From CAZYTM01 sp964649725 (lineage in GTDB: Bacteria; Desulfobacterota; Desulfuromonadia; Geobacterales; Geobacteraceae): a stretch of 64,000 nucleotides of DNA. Positions 42,760 to 52,200 of this stretch are shown piece after piece. The number at the start of each line of letters is the position of its first letter. The stretch's first letter is position 1. The stretch spans positions 62,001 to 126,000 of the forward strand of contig CAZYTM010000003.1 of the NCBI GenBank assembly GCA_964649725.1. The letters are read 5' to 3'. The notes below the pieces were generated by a model. It did no database searches. It had not been told where the DNA came from and saw only the letters and a list, made by a program, of their open reading frames with translations. The position numbers were made by a program, and so were the translations under genes.

Positions 42760-44235
42760 ATGGATCGAAAAAAGGATTTTCTTCGACTGGTAGTTGACCG
42801 TGACCCTTGTGAAGCGCGAATCAAAGGGGTATATCTCGTTACCGACCAGGGGGAACAGCTGGTTGAGAGGGTTGCGGATGCCTTGGCAGGTGGGGTCCGG
42901 ATAGTCCAATACCGGACCAAAGAGAAAGATCCTAACAATCGTCTCGCCATAGGTCTGGCACTGAAAAACATCTGCCATTCGGCAGGAGTTCCGTTCATCG
43001 TCAACGACGATCTGGAGCTCGCCCTGACTCTCAATGCAGACGGTCTCCATCTCGGCCAGGAAGACGGTGACCCGCTGGCAGCCAGAGAGGCGCTGGGGGC
43101 CAAGAGGATCCTCGGCATCTCCACCCATACCCTGGAAGAGGCCCTCCGGGCTGAAGCATCCGGAGCCGATTACATCGGCTTCGGCGCCATGTACCCGACG
43201 GCGAGCAAAGATGTCATTCACCTACCCGGTCCTGCGACCATGGCCGCCATAAAGCCTAGACTGACAATCCCGGTAGTTGCAATTGGCGGCATCAATCAAC
43301 ATAATGCCGCCAAGGTCATCGACAGTGGTGCTGATGCTATCGCTGTCATCTCGTCGGTCCTTGGCAGCAGGTCTCCAGGGGTGACTGCAGCTGCACTCTC
43401 TTTGCTCTTCAATCGGCGTGGCAATTATCCAAGGGGCACAGTCCTGACTGTAGCCGGCAGTGATTCAAGCGGTGGTGCCGGAGTCCAGGCCGACCTGAAG
43501 ACCATCACCCTGCTCGGCGCCTATTGCGCATCGGTGATCACTGCCCTGACCGCCCAGAACACCCGCGGCGTCAACTGTATACTCGGTACGCCGCCATCTT
43601 TCGTCGCCGAACAGCTGGATGCCGTCCTCTCCGATCTGCAGGTGGACGTCGTCAAAACCGGCATGCTCTATTCCGCAGCAATTATCACCATGCTGGTAGA
43701 AAAACTCGAACTGTACCAGCGCAAGATCGTCGTGGTAGATCCGGTAATGATGGCCAAGGGGGGGGCAACCTTGATCGACCAGGATGCCCTGGCAGTATTT
43801 AAAAAGCTGCTGCTACCACTCACCTATCTGCTCACCCCGAATATCCCCGAGGCGGAAAAGCTGACCGGGATGAGCATCAACAACGAGGAAGAGATGCAGT
43901 CGGCAGCCCGGGAACTTTACCAGATGGGCGCCCATAACGTTATAGTCAAAGGGGGACATCTTGCTGAGGGGATGGCGGTGGATATCCTTTACGATGGCAA
44001 TGAATTCAGTCGTTTTGCCAGCCCGCGGGTACACACGAAAAACACCCATGGTACCGGCTGTACCTTTGCCTCGGCAATCGCTACCTGTCTCGCTTCTGGT
44101 GAACCTCTGCAGCAGGCAGTAGCCAGGGCCAAAGATTATATAACCTCTGCCATCAGGCTTGCCATGCCGCTGGGTAAAGGGCACGGCCCGGTCAATCACT
44201 ATAAGGCGGCAGAAGAGCTGAAAAGCGAAAACTGA
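42760..44235 (+). CDS. thiED: Fused thiamine-phosphate synthase / HMP(-P) kinase (ThiE-ThiD)
   Basis: 491 residues from the ATG at 42760, which has AGGCGG nine bases upstream; an in-frame GTG at 42724 would add twelve residues. Residues about 15-225 are ThiE (KGVYLVTDQGEQLVERVADA, RIVQYRTKEKD, ADGLHLGQEDGD, AIGGINQHNAAKV). From about 235 the ThiD kinase begins (VLTVAGSDSSGGAGVQADLK) and runs to KGHGPVNHYK. The fusion makes HMP-PP and condenses it with thiazole phosphate to thiamine phosphate. It is the first gene under the TPP riboswitch. Confidence 0.94.
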   Translation: MDRKKDFLRLVVDRDPCEARIKGVYLVTDQGEQLVERVADALAGGVRIVQYRTKEKDPNNRLAIGLALKNICHSAGVPFIVNDDLELALTLNADGLHLGQEDGDPLAAREALGAKRILGISTHTLEEALRAEASGADYIGFGAMYPTASKDVIHLPGPATMAAIKPRLTIPVVAIGGINQHNAAKVIDSGADAIAVISSVLGSRSPGVTAAALSLLFNRRGNYPRGTVLTVAGSDSSGGAGVQADLKTITLLGAYCASVITALTAQNTRGVNCILGTPPSFVAEQLDAVLSDLQVDVVKTGMLYSAAIITMLVEKLELYQRKIVVVDPVMMAKGGATLIDQDALAVFKKLLLPLTYLLTPNIPEAEKLTGMSINNEEEMQSAARELYQMGAHNVIVKGGHLAEGMAVDILYDGNEFSRFASPRVHTKNTHGTGCTFASAIATCLASGEPLQQAVARAKDYITSAIRLAMPLGKGHGPVNHYKAAEELKSEN

Positions 44236-44300
44236 CAATTTAGCAACAGTAGTCGTGCAAAACGATAAGACTGCGCTTTAACCTACCAAAGGAGCATTAG

Positions 44301-45608
44301 ATGCAGAAGACTCAACTGGACTTTGCCCGCCAGGGTATAGTCACCGAGAAGATGAAAGAGGCAGCCCTGGCTGAAGGGGTCACCCCGGAGTTTCTCCGGG
44401 AGGGGATTGCCGCCGGCACCAATATCATCTGCCATAACATCAAACGACTGAAAGGTCGTCCGCTGGCGGTCGGCAAAGGGTTGCGAACCAAGGTCAACGC
44501 CAACATCGGCACATCTGCCGATGATCTGGATATCAGCAAGGAGCTGGAAAAGGCGCGGGTAGCGGTAAGATTCGGTGCCGATGCGATCATGGACCTCTCC
44601 ACCGGCGGACCGGTGGATGAAATACGTCGCGCCATCATTGCCGAGACCGATGCCTGCATCGGCTCGGTCCCTCTTTACCAGGCAGCCCTCGATGCAGTTC
44701 GGAGCAAACACAAGGCGATCGTCGACATGACCGTGGACGATATCTTTGCCGGCATTATCAAGCATGCCGAAGATGGCGTTGACTTCATCACGGTCCATTG
44801 CGGCGTCACCCGCAGCACCGTGGAGCGGATGAACAACGAAGGTCGGCTGATGGATGTGGTCTCCCGCGGCGGGGCCTTTACCGTCGAGTGGATGGCCTAC
44901 AACAACAAGGAAAACCCGCTCTTCGAACATTTCGACCGGCTGCTGGAGATCGTCAGAGAGTATGACATGACCCTCTCCCTGGGGGACGGCTTCCGCCCCG
45001 GCTGCCTGGCCGATGCCACCGACCGGGCACAGATCCACGAACTGATCCTGCTCGGCGAGCTGACCCAGCGGGCGCAGGAAGCCGGTGTCCAGGTAATGAT
45101 CGAAGGACCCGGGCATGTGCCGCTGCACCAGATCGAGGCCAATATCCTGTTGCAGAAAAGACTCTGCCACGGCGCCCCGTTCTATGTCCTAGGTCCTCTG
45201 GTGACCGACATCGCCCCGGGTTATGACCATATCACCTGCGCCATCGGTGGCGCCATCGCCGCGGCAGCCGGTGCTGATTTCCTCTGCTATGTCACTCCGA
45301 GCGAGCATCTCCGTCTGCCGACCGTGGAAGATGTCCGGGAAGGGGTGATCGCCTCGCGCATCGCCGCCCATGCCGGAGATATCGCCAAAGGGGTGAAGGG
45401 GGCGATGGAGAAGGATATCAGGATGGCCAAGTGCCGCAAGGGACTCGACTGGGAAGGGCAGTTCAATCTTGCCCTCGACCCGGAAAAGGCAAGACGGATG
45501 CGGGCCGAGTCGGGTGTCGCCGATCATGGTGCCTGCACCATGTGCGGAGAGTTCTGCGCCTATAAAGTGATGGATGACGCCATGGAGAAACAGCGTATTC
45601 GTAGTTAG
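44301..45608 (+). CDS. thiC: Phosphomethylpyrimidine synthase ThiC
   Basis: 435 residues. ANIGTSADDLDISKELEKA, DLSTGGPVDEIRRA, DGFRPGCLADATDRAQI and EGPGHVPLHQIEANILLQKR are ThiC hallmarks. The C-terminal CTMCGEFCAYKVM is the unusual CX2CX4C motif binding the 4Fe-4S cluster for radical SAM chemistry. It converts aminoimidazole ribotide into HMP phosphate, supplying the substrate of the ThiD part of its neighbour. AAAGGAG precedes the ATG. It lies 65 bases behind thiED, and both should be under the riboswitch. Confidence 0.96.
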   Translation: MQKTQLDFARQGIVTEKMKEAALAEGVTPEFLREGIAAGTNIICHNIKRLKGRPLAVGKGLRTKVNANIGTSADDLDISKELEKARVAVRFGADAIMDLSTGGPVDEIRRAIIAETDACIGSVPLYQAALDAVRSKHKAIVDMTVDDIFAGIIKHAEDGVDFITVHCGVTRSTVERMNNEGRLMDVVSRGGAFTVEWMAYNNKENPLFEHFDRLLEIVREYDMTLSLGDGFRPGCLADATDRAQIHELILLGELTQRAQEAGVQVMIEGPGHVPLHQIEANILLQKRLCHGAPFYVLGPLVTDIAPGYDHITCAIGGAIAAAAGADFLCYVTPSEHLRLPTVEDVREGVIASRIAAHAGDIAKGVKGAMEKDIRMAKCRKGLDWEGQFNLALDPEKARRMRAESGVADHGACTMCGEFCAYKVMDDAMEKQRIRS

Positions 45609-45640
45609 TACCGATAATATCTGCAGCCAGGCTAAATGCA

Positions 45641-45667
45641 TTGACTTGACAGAGAAGTTGGTATAAG
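45641..45667 (+). promoter_or_regulatory. Probable promoter of tRNA-Thr
   Basis: TTGACT (45641-45646) and an extended -10 TGGTATAAG (45659-45667) are 15 bases apart. Initiation would lie about ten bases before the tRNA 5' end. Confidence 0.5.
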
Positions 45668-45684
45668 AAATTTATTGCTCTTCA

Positions 45685-45759
45685 GCCGATGTAGCACAGG
45701 GGTAGTGCAGCTGATTCGTAATCAGCAGGTCGCCGGTTCAAATCCGGCCATCGGCTCCA
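45685..45759 (+). tRNA. tRNA-Thr (anticodon CGU)
   Basis: The 75-base sequence folds as a cloverleaf: acceptor GCCGATG/CATCGGC, D stem GCAC/GTGC, anticodon stem GCTGA/TCAGC with loop TTCGTAA (anticodon CGT), T stem GCCGG/CCGGC with loop TTCAAAT, and an encoded CCA end. It reads ACG codons. Confidence 0.95.
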
Positions 45760-45767
45760 TCAGCCAT

Positions 45768-45800
45768 AAAGGATTTAAGTTAATACTTAAATCCTTTTCC
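45768..45800 (+). terminator. Hairpin after tRNA-Thr, probable terminator
   Basis: AAAGGATTTAAGT pairs perfectly over 13 bp with ACTTAAATCCTTT around a TAAT loop, followed by TCCATTT. The U-tract is weak, but stem and position right after the tRNA fit termination. It precedes the YkgJ gene by 34 bases and may also lie in that gene's leader. Confidence 0.65.
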
Positions 45801-45833
45801 ATTTCACATCAATTGACATCAGTTGGAGAACCG

Positions 45834-46382
45834 ATGCAGTTACTGGTCAACTATTATGCCCTGCTTGACAAAGTTGACGACCTCTGTCGTAAAACCATAG
45901 ATAAGCATCGGAAAGATATCTCCTGCCGGCCGGGTTGCGCCGCTTGCTGCAGACACCTGACGATCTTTCCGGTGGAGGGATTTGCCCTGGCAGAGTCCCT
46001 GGCTGAACTTTCCCCAGGGGAGATCGAGTCAATTCGTAACCAAGCCCGATCTTCCGCCCCATCCGACAGCTGTCCGCTTCTGGCCGACGACCGTTGTCTC
46101 CTCTATGAAGCACGCCCCATCATCTGCCGCACCCATGGCCTGCCGATCCTCTTCAGCAGTGGCGAGCAGCAGCAGGTCGATTGCTGCCCGCTCAATTTCC
46201 AGGGGGTCGAATCGCTGCCAGGCGATGCCGTCATCGACCTGGAGAGAGTCAACTCACTTCTGACAGCCATCAATGGCCATTTTCTGGCCAACGCAGCTAA
46301 TTACATAACAGTGCCAGAGCGCCTTACCATTGCCGAGGCGCTTCTGCTGGAGATTTCAGCTTGCCCCGCTAGCGAACTGTAA
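45834..46382 (+). CDS. YkgJ-family cysteine-cluster protein
   Basis: 182 residues from the ATG at 45834 (TTGGAGAA upstream); a longer frame runs back through the tRNA and is rejected. CRPGCAACCRH, then CPLL...RCLLYEARPIICRTHG and CCPLNF form the cysteine cluster of the YkgJ/UPF0153 family, thought to bind zinc or an iron-sulfur centre. Function is unknown. Its 3' end overlaps the convergent cytochrome gene by 14 bp. Confidence 0.85.
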   Translation: MQLLVNYYALLDKVDDLCRKTIDKHRKDISCRPGCAACCRHLTIFPVEGFALAESLAELSPGEIESIRNQARSSAPSDSCPLLADDRCLLYEARPIICRTHGLPILFSSGEQQQVDCCPLNFQGVESLPGDAVIDLERVNSLLTAINGHFLANAANYITVPERLTIAEALLLEISACPASEL

Positions 46383-47622
46383 CAGCCAGAGTGACAGTAG
46401 ATACCACGGTCTGGTCAGCAATCAGTTTCGGATCGTTGTAACGGTTCAGGTCGTAAACCAGGCGGGCTGTGATCCTATAGTCGCCAGGGGGGAGTTTCGG
46501 CCGCCAAAGCAGAATACGCTCCTCGCCAGGGTCGAGAATCCGTTCATGGGGACCCTGGGCATCGGCCTGCATTGCCTCCTTGGCATCTGGGCGCTCCTTG
46601 TCGGCCGTCAGATATGCCTTGTCATCCGGCCGTGAATCGTACCAGGGGGCAAAGAGCCAGTCCCGGCCTGACACTACCCTCCCTTTGGCATCAACAGCCT
46701 CGACCTGCAGGTAGATGGCATGACGGTTCGAACCGGTCGGCACAGAGTGACCGGCACCGATATTGATCAAATGAAATTCGAATTCTGATTTGCCGGCGCT
46801 CGGTTGAATTATTACATTGTTAAGTGCCGAGGTAAGCCGTTGCAGCGACTTGCCGCCGGTCCAGAGATGGCGGGCCACCACCCGCTCCGGGAGGGGGTAG
46901 TTCTCTGCCAGCTTGCGCAGGGTCCGCGGCATATGGCAATCCTGGCAGTTCTGGCTGCCAAGCCCTTTGCGGAAAAAATCGTCGCGCCATTCGAGGAAGG
47001 TCTGGGTCTGTTTTCCCGCCACCCTCTTCCCCAGGCTGTGACAATAGGCACACATCAGCGAGGTCTTCATCCGGACATCGGGGTAGACCTCATGGGGGGC
47101 CCGGAGGCTGTAAGGTCCTCTAACCAGACCAGCCGGAGTGAGATGACAGCTGGCACAGGTGAGACCACCAATCTCCTTCTCTTTCGGGCGGGGTACCGGC
47201 TGGAAATACTCGGCAGCATCCAGACTGCCGAGTTCAAACGCCTCAGGGAAATGACAGCCGTTGCAGGAACGCCCATCCTGCTCCTTATCACGGGCATGGC
47301 GGGGGTAAGGGTCAACTCCGGCAACGGCATGCGCTGTGGCAGTGGCCGATACACCGGCCGGCGGGGACAGATCGGCCTCGCCAGCGAGGGTCGTCATCGG
47401 GACAGTTTTGCGCTGGATATCACTGCCAAAACCATGGGCAAACTCACGGTAGATGGCGACATGGCATTCGCCGCAGACCTCGGAAGGGGTAGCTGCACCG
47501 AGCGGGAAGGTGAGCTGCGGTTCTTTACCCGGCTTCGGACTGGCCGACCGGGGCTCTGCTGCTGCAGAAACAGTAACTACCATGGCCAGCAGAATGGTGC
47601 AAAGTGAAACGATAGACGGCAT
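46369..47622 (-). CDS. Pentaheme c-type cytochrome
   Basis: 417 residues with signal peptide (MPSIVSLCTILLAMVVTVSAAAE, cleaved near residue 22). Five CXXCH sites: CGECH, CNGCH, CASCH, CAYCH and CQDCH, in the first two thirds, spaced as in cytochrome c554-like proteins. Extra His such as HGFG and HAVAG could be distal ligands. The C-terminal third lacks heme and has a beta-rich domain (INIGAGHSVPTGSNRHAIYL, LPPGDYRITARLVYDL). It should act in the periplasm or on the outer membrane. It is not adjacent to the other cytochromes. Convergent with the YkgJ gene. Confidence 0.9.
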   Translation of the reverse strand: MPSIVSLCTILLAMVVTVSAAAEPRSASPKPGKEPQLTFPLGAATPSEVCGECHVAIYREFAHGFGSDIQRKTVPMTTLAGEADLSPPAGVSATATAHAVAGVDPYPRHARDKEQDGRSCNGCHFPEAFELGSLDAAEYFQPVPRPKEKEIGGLTCASCHLTPAGLVRGPYSLRAPHEVYPDVRMKTSLMCAYCHSLGKRVAGKQTQTFLEWRDDFFRKGLGSQNCQDCHMPRTLRKLAENYPLPERVVARHLWTGGKSLQRLTSALNNVIIQPSAGKSEFEFHLINIGAGHSVPTGSNRHAIYLQVEAVDAKGRVVSGRDWLFAPWYDSRPDDKAYLTADKERPDAKEAMQADAQGPHERILDPGEERILLWRPKLPPGDYRITARLVYDLNRYNDPKLIADQTVVSTVTLAVTVR

Positions 47623-47805
47623 AGAGAATCCTTTCTTGCTACAGCGGACCGTTGATGTTGCCGGTTTTCCGCCTTGACTCAGAGATTATCTCTATATATT
47701 CTAACATATCAATTTGCTGTTGAAGGACATCATGCTATAAATAGCGGTAAATTCATCATGACCGACATGTTAGCAAATAATATATAGCGAGGTATAATCT
47801 TAGTA

Positions 47806-48309
47806 ATGAAAATTCTTCCCTGTCAAACATTTCTCCTCCCCATCATGCTGATGCTGATCATCCTGGCCGGTTCACCATGCCGCCAGGCCGACAGCGCTGA
47901 GACCATGGACCTGGCGGCAGCGATCAAGATCGGCAACGGCAAAAAGCTGGTCATCGAATTCACCGACCCGGATTGCCCCTATTGCCGCAAGGCTGCGGCT
48001 TATTTTCACAATCGCCAGGACATAACCCGCTTCGTCTTTCTCAAGCCGTTACCGATGCACCCAGAAGCCAAGGGGAAGGCTCAGGCCATCCTCTCCGCTG
48101 CTGACCCGGTCAAGGCATATGAAGATACCATGCAAGGGCGCTACGACGGAGTGAAACCTCCTCCTGTATCGAACAGGGGGGGACAACTGCTTGAGCGGCA
48201 TCTCGCCATCGCTACGCAAAACAGGGTTAAAAGCACTCCGACCTTCATGATCTTCGGCCGGATAATCGAAGGTTTCGATCTGCAGAAGATCGACGGACTG
48301 CTACGCTGA
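47806..48309 (+). CDS. Periplasmic thioredoxin-fold protein, DsbC/DsbG-like
   Basis: 167 residues. An N-terminal hydrophobic leader (FLLPIMLMLIILAGSP) directs export. IEFTDPDCPYCRKAAAYFHN holds the CPYC active site, and KSTPTFMIFGRIIEGFD the cis-proline loop. There is no dimerisation domain, so it is a single-domain oxidoreductase. A TATAAT is ten bases before the ATG. It may handle disulfides in the apo-cytochromes, but that is inference. Confidence 0.83.
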   Translation: MKILPCQTFLLPIMLMLIILAGSPCRQADSAETMDLAAAIKIGNGKKLVIEFTDPDCPYCRKAAAYFHNRQDITRFVFLKPLPMHPEAKGKAQAILSAADPVKAYEDTMQGRYDGVKPPPVSNRGGQLLERHLAIATQNRVKSTPTFMIFGRIIEGFDLQKIDGLLR

Positions 48310-48324
48310 TCATACGGAGGTCGC

Positions 48325-49122
48325 ATGAAGGCAAATATCAACGGAATCAACATCGACTTTACAGTAACAGGTGAAGGCCCGGCAGTTCTCCTTATCCATG
48401 GATTCCCCCTCAATCACCGCCTCTGGCTCCCTCAGGCCGAGGCTCTGGCAAAGGCCGGTTATCAGGTCATAACCCCTGACCTGCGCGGCTTCGGTGCCAG
48501 CGAGGTCCCGGATGGTCCATATTCGATGGATATCTTTGCCGATGACATGATAGCACTACTCAATCATCTCGGCATCGAGCAGAGTGTGGTGGGCGGCATG
48601 TCGATGGGGGGGTATGTGCTGCTCAATATGCTGGAGCGCTACCCGGAGCGAGTCGCGGCAGCGGTATTCATGGTCACCAAGAGCGGCGCCGATGACGAGG
48701 CAGGGCGGCAAAAAAGGACGCTCCTCGCCCAGGAGGCCTTACAGAAAGGACCGAAAGCCGTGGCCGATATCTTCGCCGGCATCCTCTTTGCCGATGCCAC
48801 GCTGACAAAGCGGCCGGAACTGGTCGCTGAAGTAAGAGGCTGGATGGAGGGGTGCGACCCCAAAGGGGTAGCCGGAGCGCTGCTGGCGATGCGCGACCGG
48901 AAGGACTATACCCTGCTGCTGCCGCAATTCCGTCTGCCGGCTGTCGCCATTGGCGCCAGCGAAGACAAGGCGATCCCGCCGGTAAATACGGAGTCCCTTG
49001 CCGCTGGCCTGGCAGATTGCCGTTGCAGCATAATCCCGGCGGCCGGGCATATGGTCACCATGGAGCAGGCGGACGCGGTGAACTCGCTGCTGCTGGATTT
49101 CCTGGCCCGGGTGGTCGACTGA
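48325..49122 (+). CDS. Alpha/beta hydrolase
   Basis: 265 residues. LLIHGFPLNHRLWLPQAEAL provides the oxyanion loop, GGMSMGGYVLL the nucleophilic serine elbow, GASEDKAIPP the acid, and AAGHMVTMEQ the catalytic histidine, in family order. No signal peptide. Substrate not predictable; the 3-oxoadipate enol-lactonase/carboxylesterase group is the nearest by motif. It follows the thioredoxin-fold gene by 15 bases and they are probably one operon. Confidence 0.9.
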   Translation: MKANINGINIDFTVTGEGPAVLLIHGFPLNHRLWLPQAEALAKAGYQVITPDLRGFGASEVPDGPYSMDIFADDMIALLNHLGIEQSVVGGMSMGGYVLLNMLERYPERVAAAVFMVTKSGADDEAGRQKRTLLAQEALQKGPKAVADIFAGILFADATLTKRPELVAEVRGWMEGCDPKGVAGALLAMRDRKDYTLLLPQFRLPAVAIGASEDKAIPPVNTESLAAGLADCRCSIIPAAGHMVTMEQADAVNSLLLDFLARVVD

Positions 49123-49125
49123 GCC

Positions 49126-49165
49126 AAAAAAGCTGCGGGGGATATCAACAATAATCCCCCGCAGC
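49126..49165. terminator. Bidirectional-position terminator between convergent genes
   Basis: GCTGCGGGGGAT (49132-49143) and ATCCCCCGCAGC (49154-49165) pair perfectly over 12 bp with a 10-nt loop. A run of six A at 49126-49131 gives the T-run for the minus strand, so it mainly serves the giant cytochrome gene; it also follows the hydrolase stop. Confidence 0.88.
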
Positions 49166-49213
49166 GCCTGCCTGAACTTCATTCATCAAACCCGGTCAAT
49201 CAGAATAAGTGGC

Positions 49214-52200
49214 TCAAGGCACCACCACCCTGGTATTGTAATCCTGCTGGTACTGCTGGTGCCCGGCATCTGCCGGATAGTTCTCCACTGCCGTGTTATA
49301 CGGGAAGTTGCTCATGGCGGCAAAGGGGAGCGGCAGTACGGTATGGGTGATATTGGTGTTGCCGGTCGCCTTGTAATAGCCGTTGGCATAGAGCAGGTAT
49401 TTGCGCGCCTTCCCCTCCGGTACCGCAGCATCCGCGGCAAAGCGTACCGAAAGCTCCTCACCGCCGGCAAAGATGACGAACTTGTCATCAGTCTGGGTCA
49501 ACAGCGGCGTCACATCACCATATCTGGTATAGGCACCGGAGAAGTAGGAGGTGCCCCGGGTGACGATATCGCCATAGATATAGTCGAACAGCTCCCCATC
49601 GGTCTTTCGGCTGAAGCCGTAATAGCCGAGCTCGGCCGACTGCAGCGGCAGCTCGGTCAGGGTCACCGGCTGGTCTGCGGTGGTGTCGAAATAGAGAGCA
49701 TCGAGATAGACCTTGTAGAGGAAGCTGAGGCGGAACTTGAAGCTGTTGATGTTATATATCCTGAAGATATTGGTGATATCGACCAGGTAGGCGTTCCCCC
49801 GCTCCTTCGGCGAATAGACCTCCTTGATGGCATAGGGGACCAGTACCCAGTTGCCGCTGCCATCCTGCACCTCCAGCTTGGTTATCTTGCCGTTGAGAGA
49901 GAGGAGGTCCTTGCGCGCCATGCCGGCAGAGGTAGTCGGTACCACGGTCTGGGCATCGATGATCAGTTTGATCTGCGGCGCCTGCGACTGGTCACCCAGA
50001 TCTATCTCCAGCGTCTGCCAGTTGAAGTCGAGGTTCCGGTCGTTGTTCAGCACCAGGTAGTCTTGATCCGAGGCGGCCAGTCTGGCCGAGACATCGGCAC
50101 CGCTGTTGAGATGGGTGATAGAGACCGGCCGTTTGAGAGTCCTGGCCACAGTATGGAGCATCGCCGCCGGCGCGCTATAGGTGCCGTTGGTGCGGAGCTC
50201 CTGAAAGAGGTCGAGGTCGGCCGGATAGTCGACGGCAAAGAGCTTCAAGCTATCGAAGTAGTCGGTCTCGTCCCGCTCCTCGACTATCTTCAGGCTGTAG
50301 AAGCCATCCTTCAATTGCGGGCCTGATTCGAGCAGATGATATTCAAACGGATTCGGTTTGCGGAAACCGGTCGGGGTCTTGGTGCCGAGGAAACCGGTCG
50401 GGAAGGTATCGGTCTCGAAGGCGTAGCTCTCGCCGTTCCAGGAGTAAAGGGTCGGGCAGGTGCTGCAGCCGTAGAGACAGCAGGAGTCACCATAACAGCC
50501 GTCACTGACACTGAAAGACCAGACCGGAGAGTAGGGGCTGGTGGCCAGGGAGATACCGTTGCGCGCCTGGACCCGCCAGTAATAGCTACCAGGACCTGGA
50601 TAGGGGAAGAAGTAGGTATTGGTTATCCAGCCGGAGGCTACCACCCCAGTGGCAAAGGTCGGGTCGGTGCTGTATTCCGCCTGGTATTCGATCACCGGCC
50701 CGCTGACGGAATTCCATTGTAGCTGCGTATCGCTCAGCACCGCGCTGCCACTGGCCGGCAAGAGCTGGGTCGGGGCAAGCGGCGGCGCCCCGTCGATCAT
50801 GATGAAACTCTGGGTAGCGCTCCAGCCCGAGGTAGGATCCTGAGCAGTGGTATGGTTGGCGTCCCGCGACTGGACCCGCCAGTACCAGCTGTTGTTGGTG
50901 GCCAGAACCGGCGACCAGCTGGTGGTGGAGATCCAGCCCGAGCTCTGCACTGCCGAGGCAAACGAGGAATCTGTACTGACCTGCACGTTGTATTCGATCG
51001 GCCCGTTGTCCGGGATATCCATGGCAGCGTTCCACTGCAGCGTTTCGCTGCAACTGCTGACGCAAGTCGAGTTGGCATGTACGATCGGCACAGGAACGGT
51101 CGGCGGGGCAGAGGTATAGAAGGTAAAGTCGGATGAGACTGCTGATTTGCCGGTATAGGATATTGACTTGACCCGGTAGTGATAGGTGGTGTGGTTAAGC
51201 AGATTTTTGACCACCCCGACATGGTTCTGCACCAGGCTGGGTTCGGTATTGATCGACCCGTAGGCGCTGGTAAGACCGAACTCGACAATGGTGGAGCCGG
51301 GGATATTGGTACTCCAGAGGAAGGTCCACCAGACCCCGGTGAGGTAGCTGGTCGTCCTCAGTTCGCTGGTCGGCCCGCCGGTGATGGTCATGGCCTGCTC
51401 AGCCGCCCAGGGGGTGACGCTGTTCCAGGACTGGTCGGTACCGCTGCCGGTGTTGTTCTCGTGGCAGGTCGGTTGATAGGTGCCGGGGGAGGTGTCGCCA
51501 TAGCTGGTATATGATCCGGGGATACGGCCGCTGCCGGCACCGACGTCACCCGATCCCGAACTGCTGACCACCGGAGCCAGGTTCAGCCCTACCCGCCCCT
51601 TGTGCCTTGCGTCCATACAGTTGGTCACCATCAGTCGTGGCAGGACCGAACTGGTATGGACAGAGTGGCACTTGGAACAGCTGTAGTTATGCTTGATAGT
51701 ACCATTGGCGGTCTTCCACCCCTTGACCGTTTCATGGATCCGGTCCTTACTCTTCCAGCTATGGTTGCTGCCGTTGGTCAGACTCGACTTGCCGTGACAC
51801 TGCAGGCAAAGACCGGCAAACTGGCTGTCGTTCTCGACTATGCCGCTCACTGCATCGTCGATCCGGCTGCCAAAGGTATTCTGGTCGATATGGTAGGTTA
51901 TTTCGTTGAAGGTGGTCTGCCCCCAGTTATTCACCGGAGCCACATCCTCCCTGTACGGAGAAGTGAGATAGGTCCCCTTCAACAGCGGTACGGCATACTG
52001 CTGGTTGGAGCCGATGGTCGGGCTCACCCCGTGCGGGTCGTGGCAGGGGGTGCAGAGGCCGCCTATACCGGCCATGGCATTTGTGCTGAGTGGGGTCGAG
52101 GCGCCAAAGTGCCCCCCTTTGATCAGGTTCTCCCCCTTATAGGAGTAACGTTTTTTTGCTCCGGCACCGCTGTAGCTCATGAAGGGTGAATCCCAGTAGC

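Noticed and set aside
45675..45833. Extension of the YkgJ-type protein across tRNA-Thr
   Set aside because: The tRNA folds perfectly and the ATG at 45834 has its own Shine-Dalgarno.
49259..50326. 355-residue open frame on the plus strand opposite the giant cytochrome
   Set aside because: It is antisense to a protein with clear domain content; the frame has no motif and is explained by GC-biased codons on the other strand.
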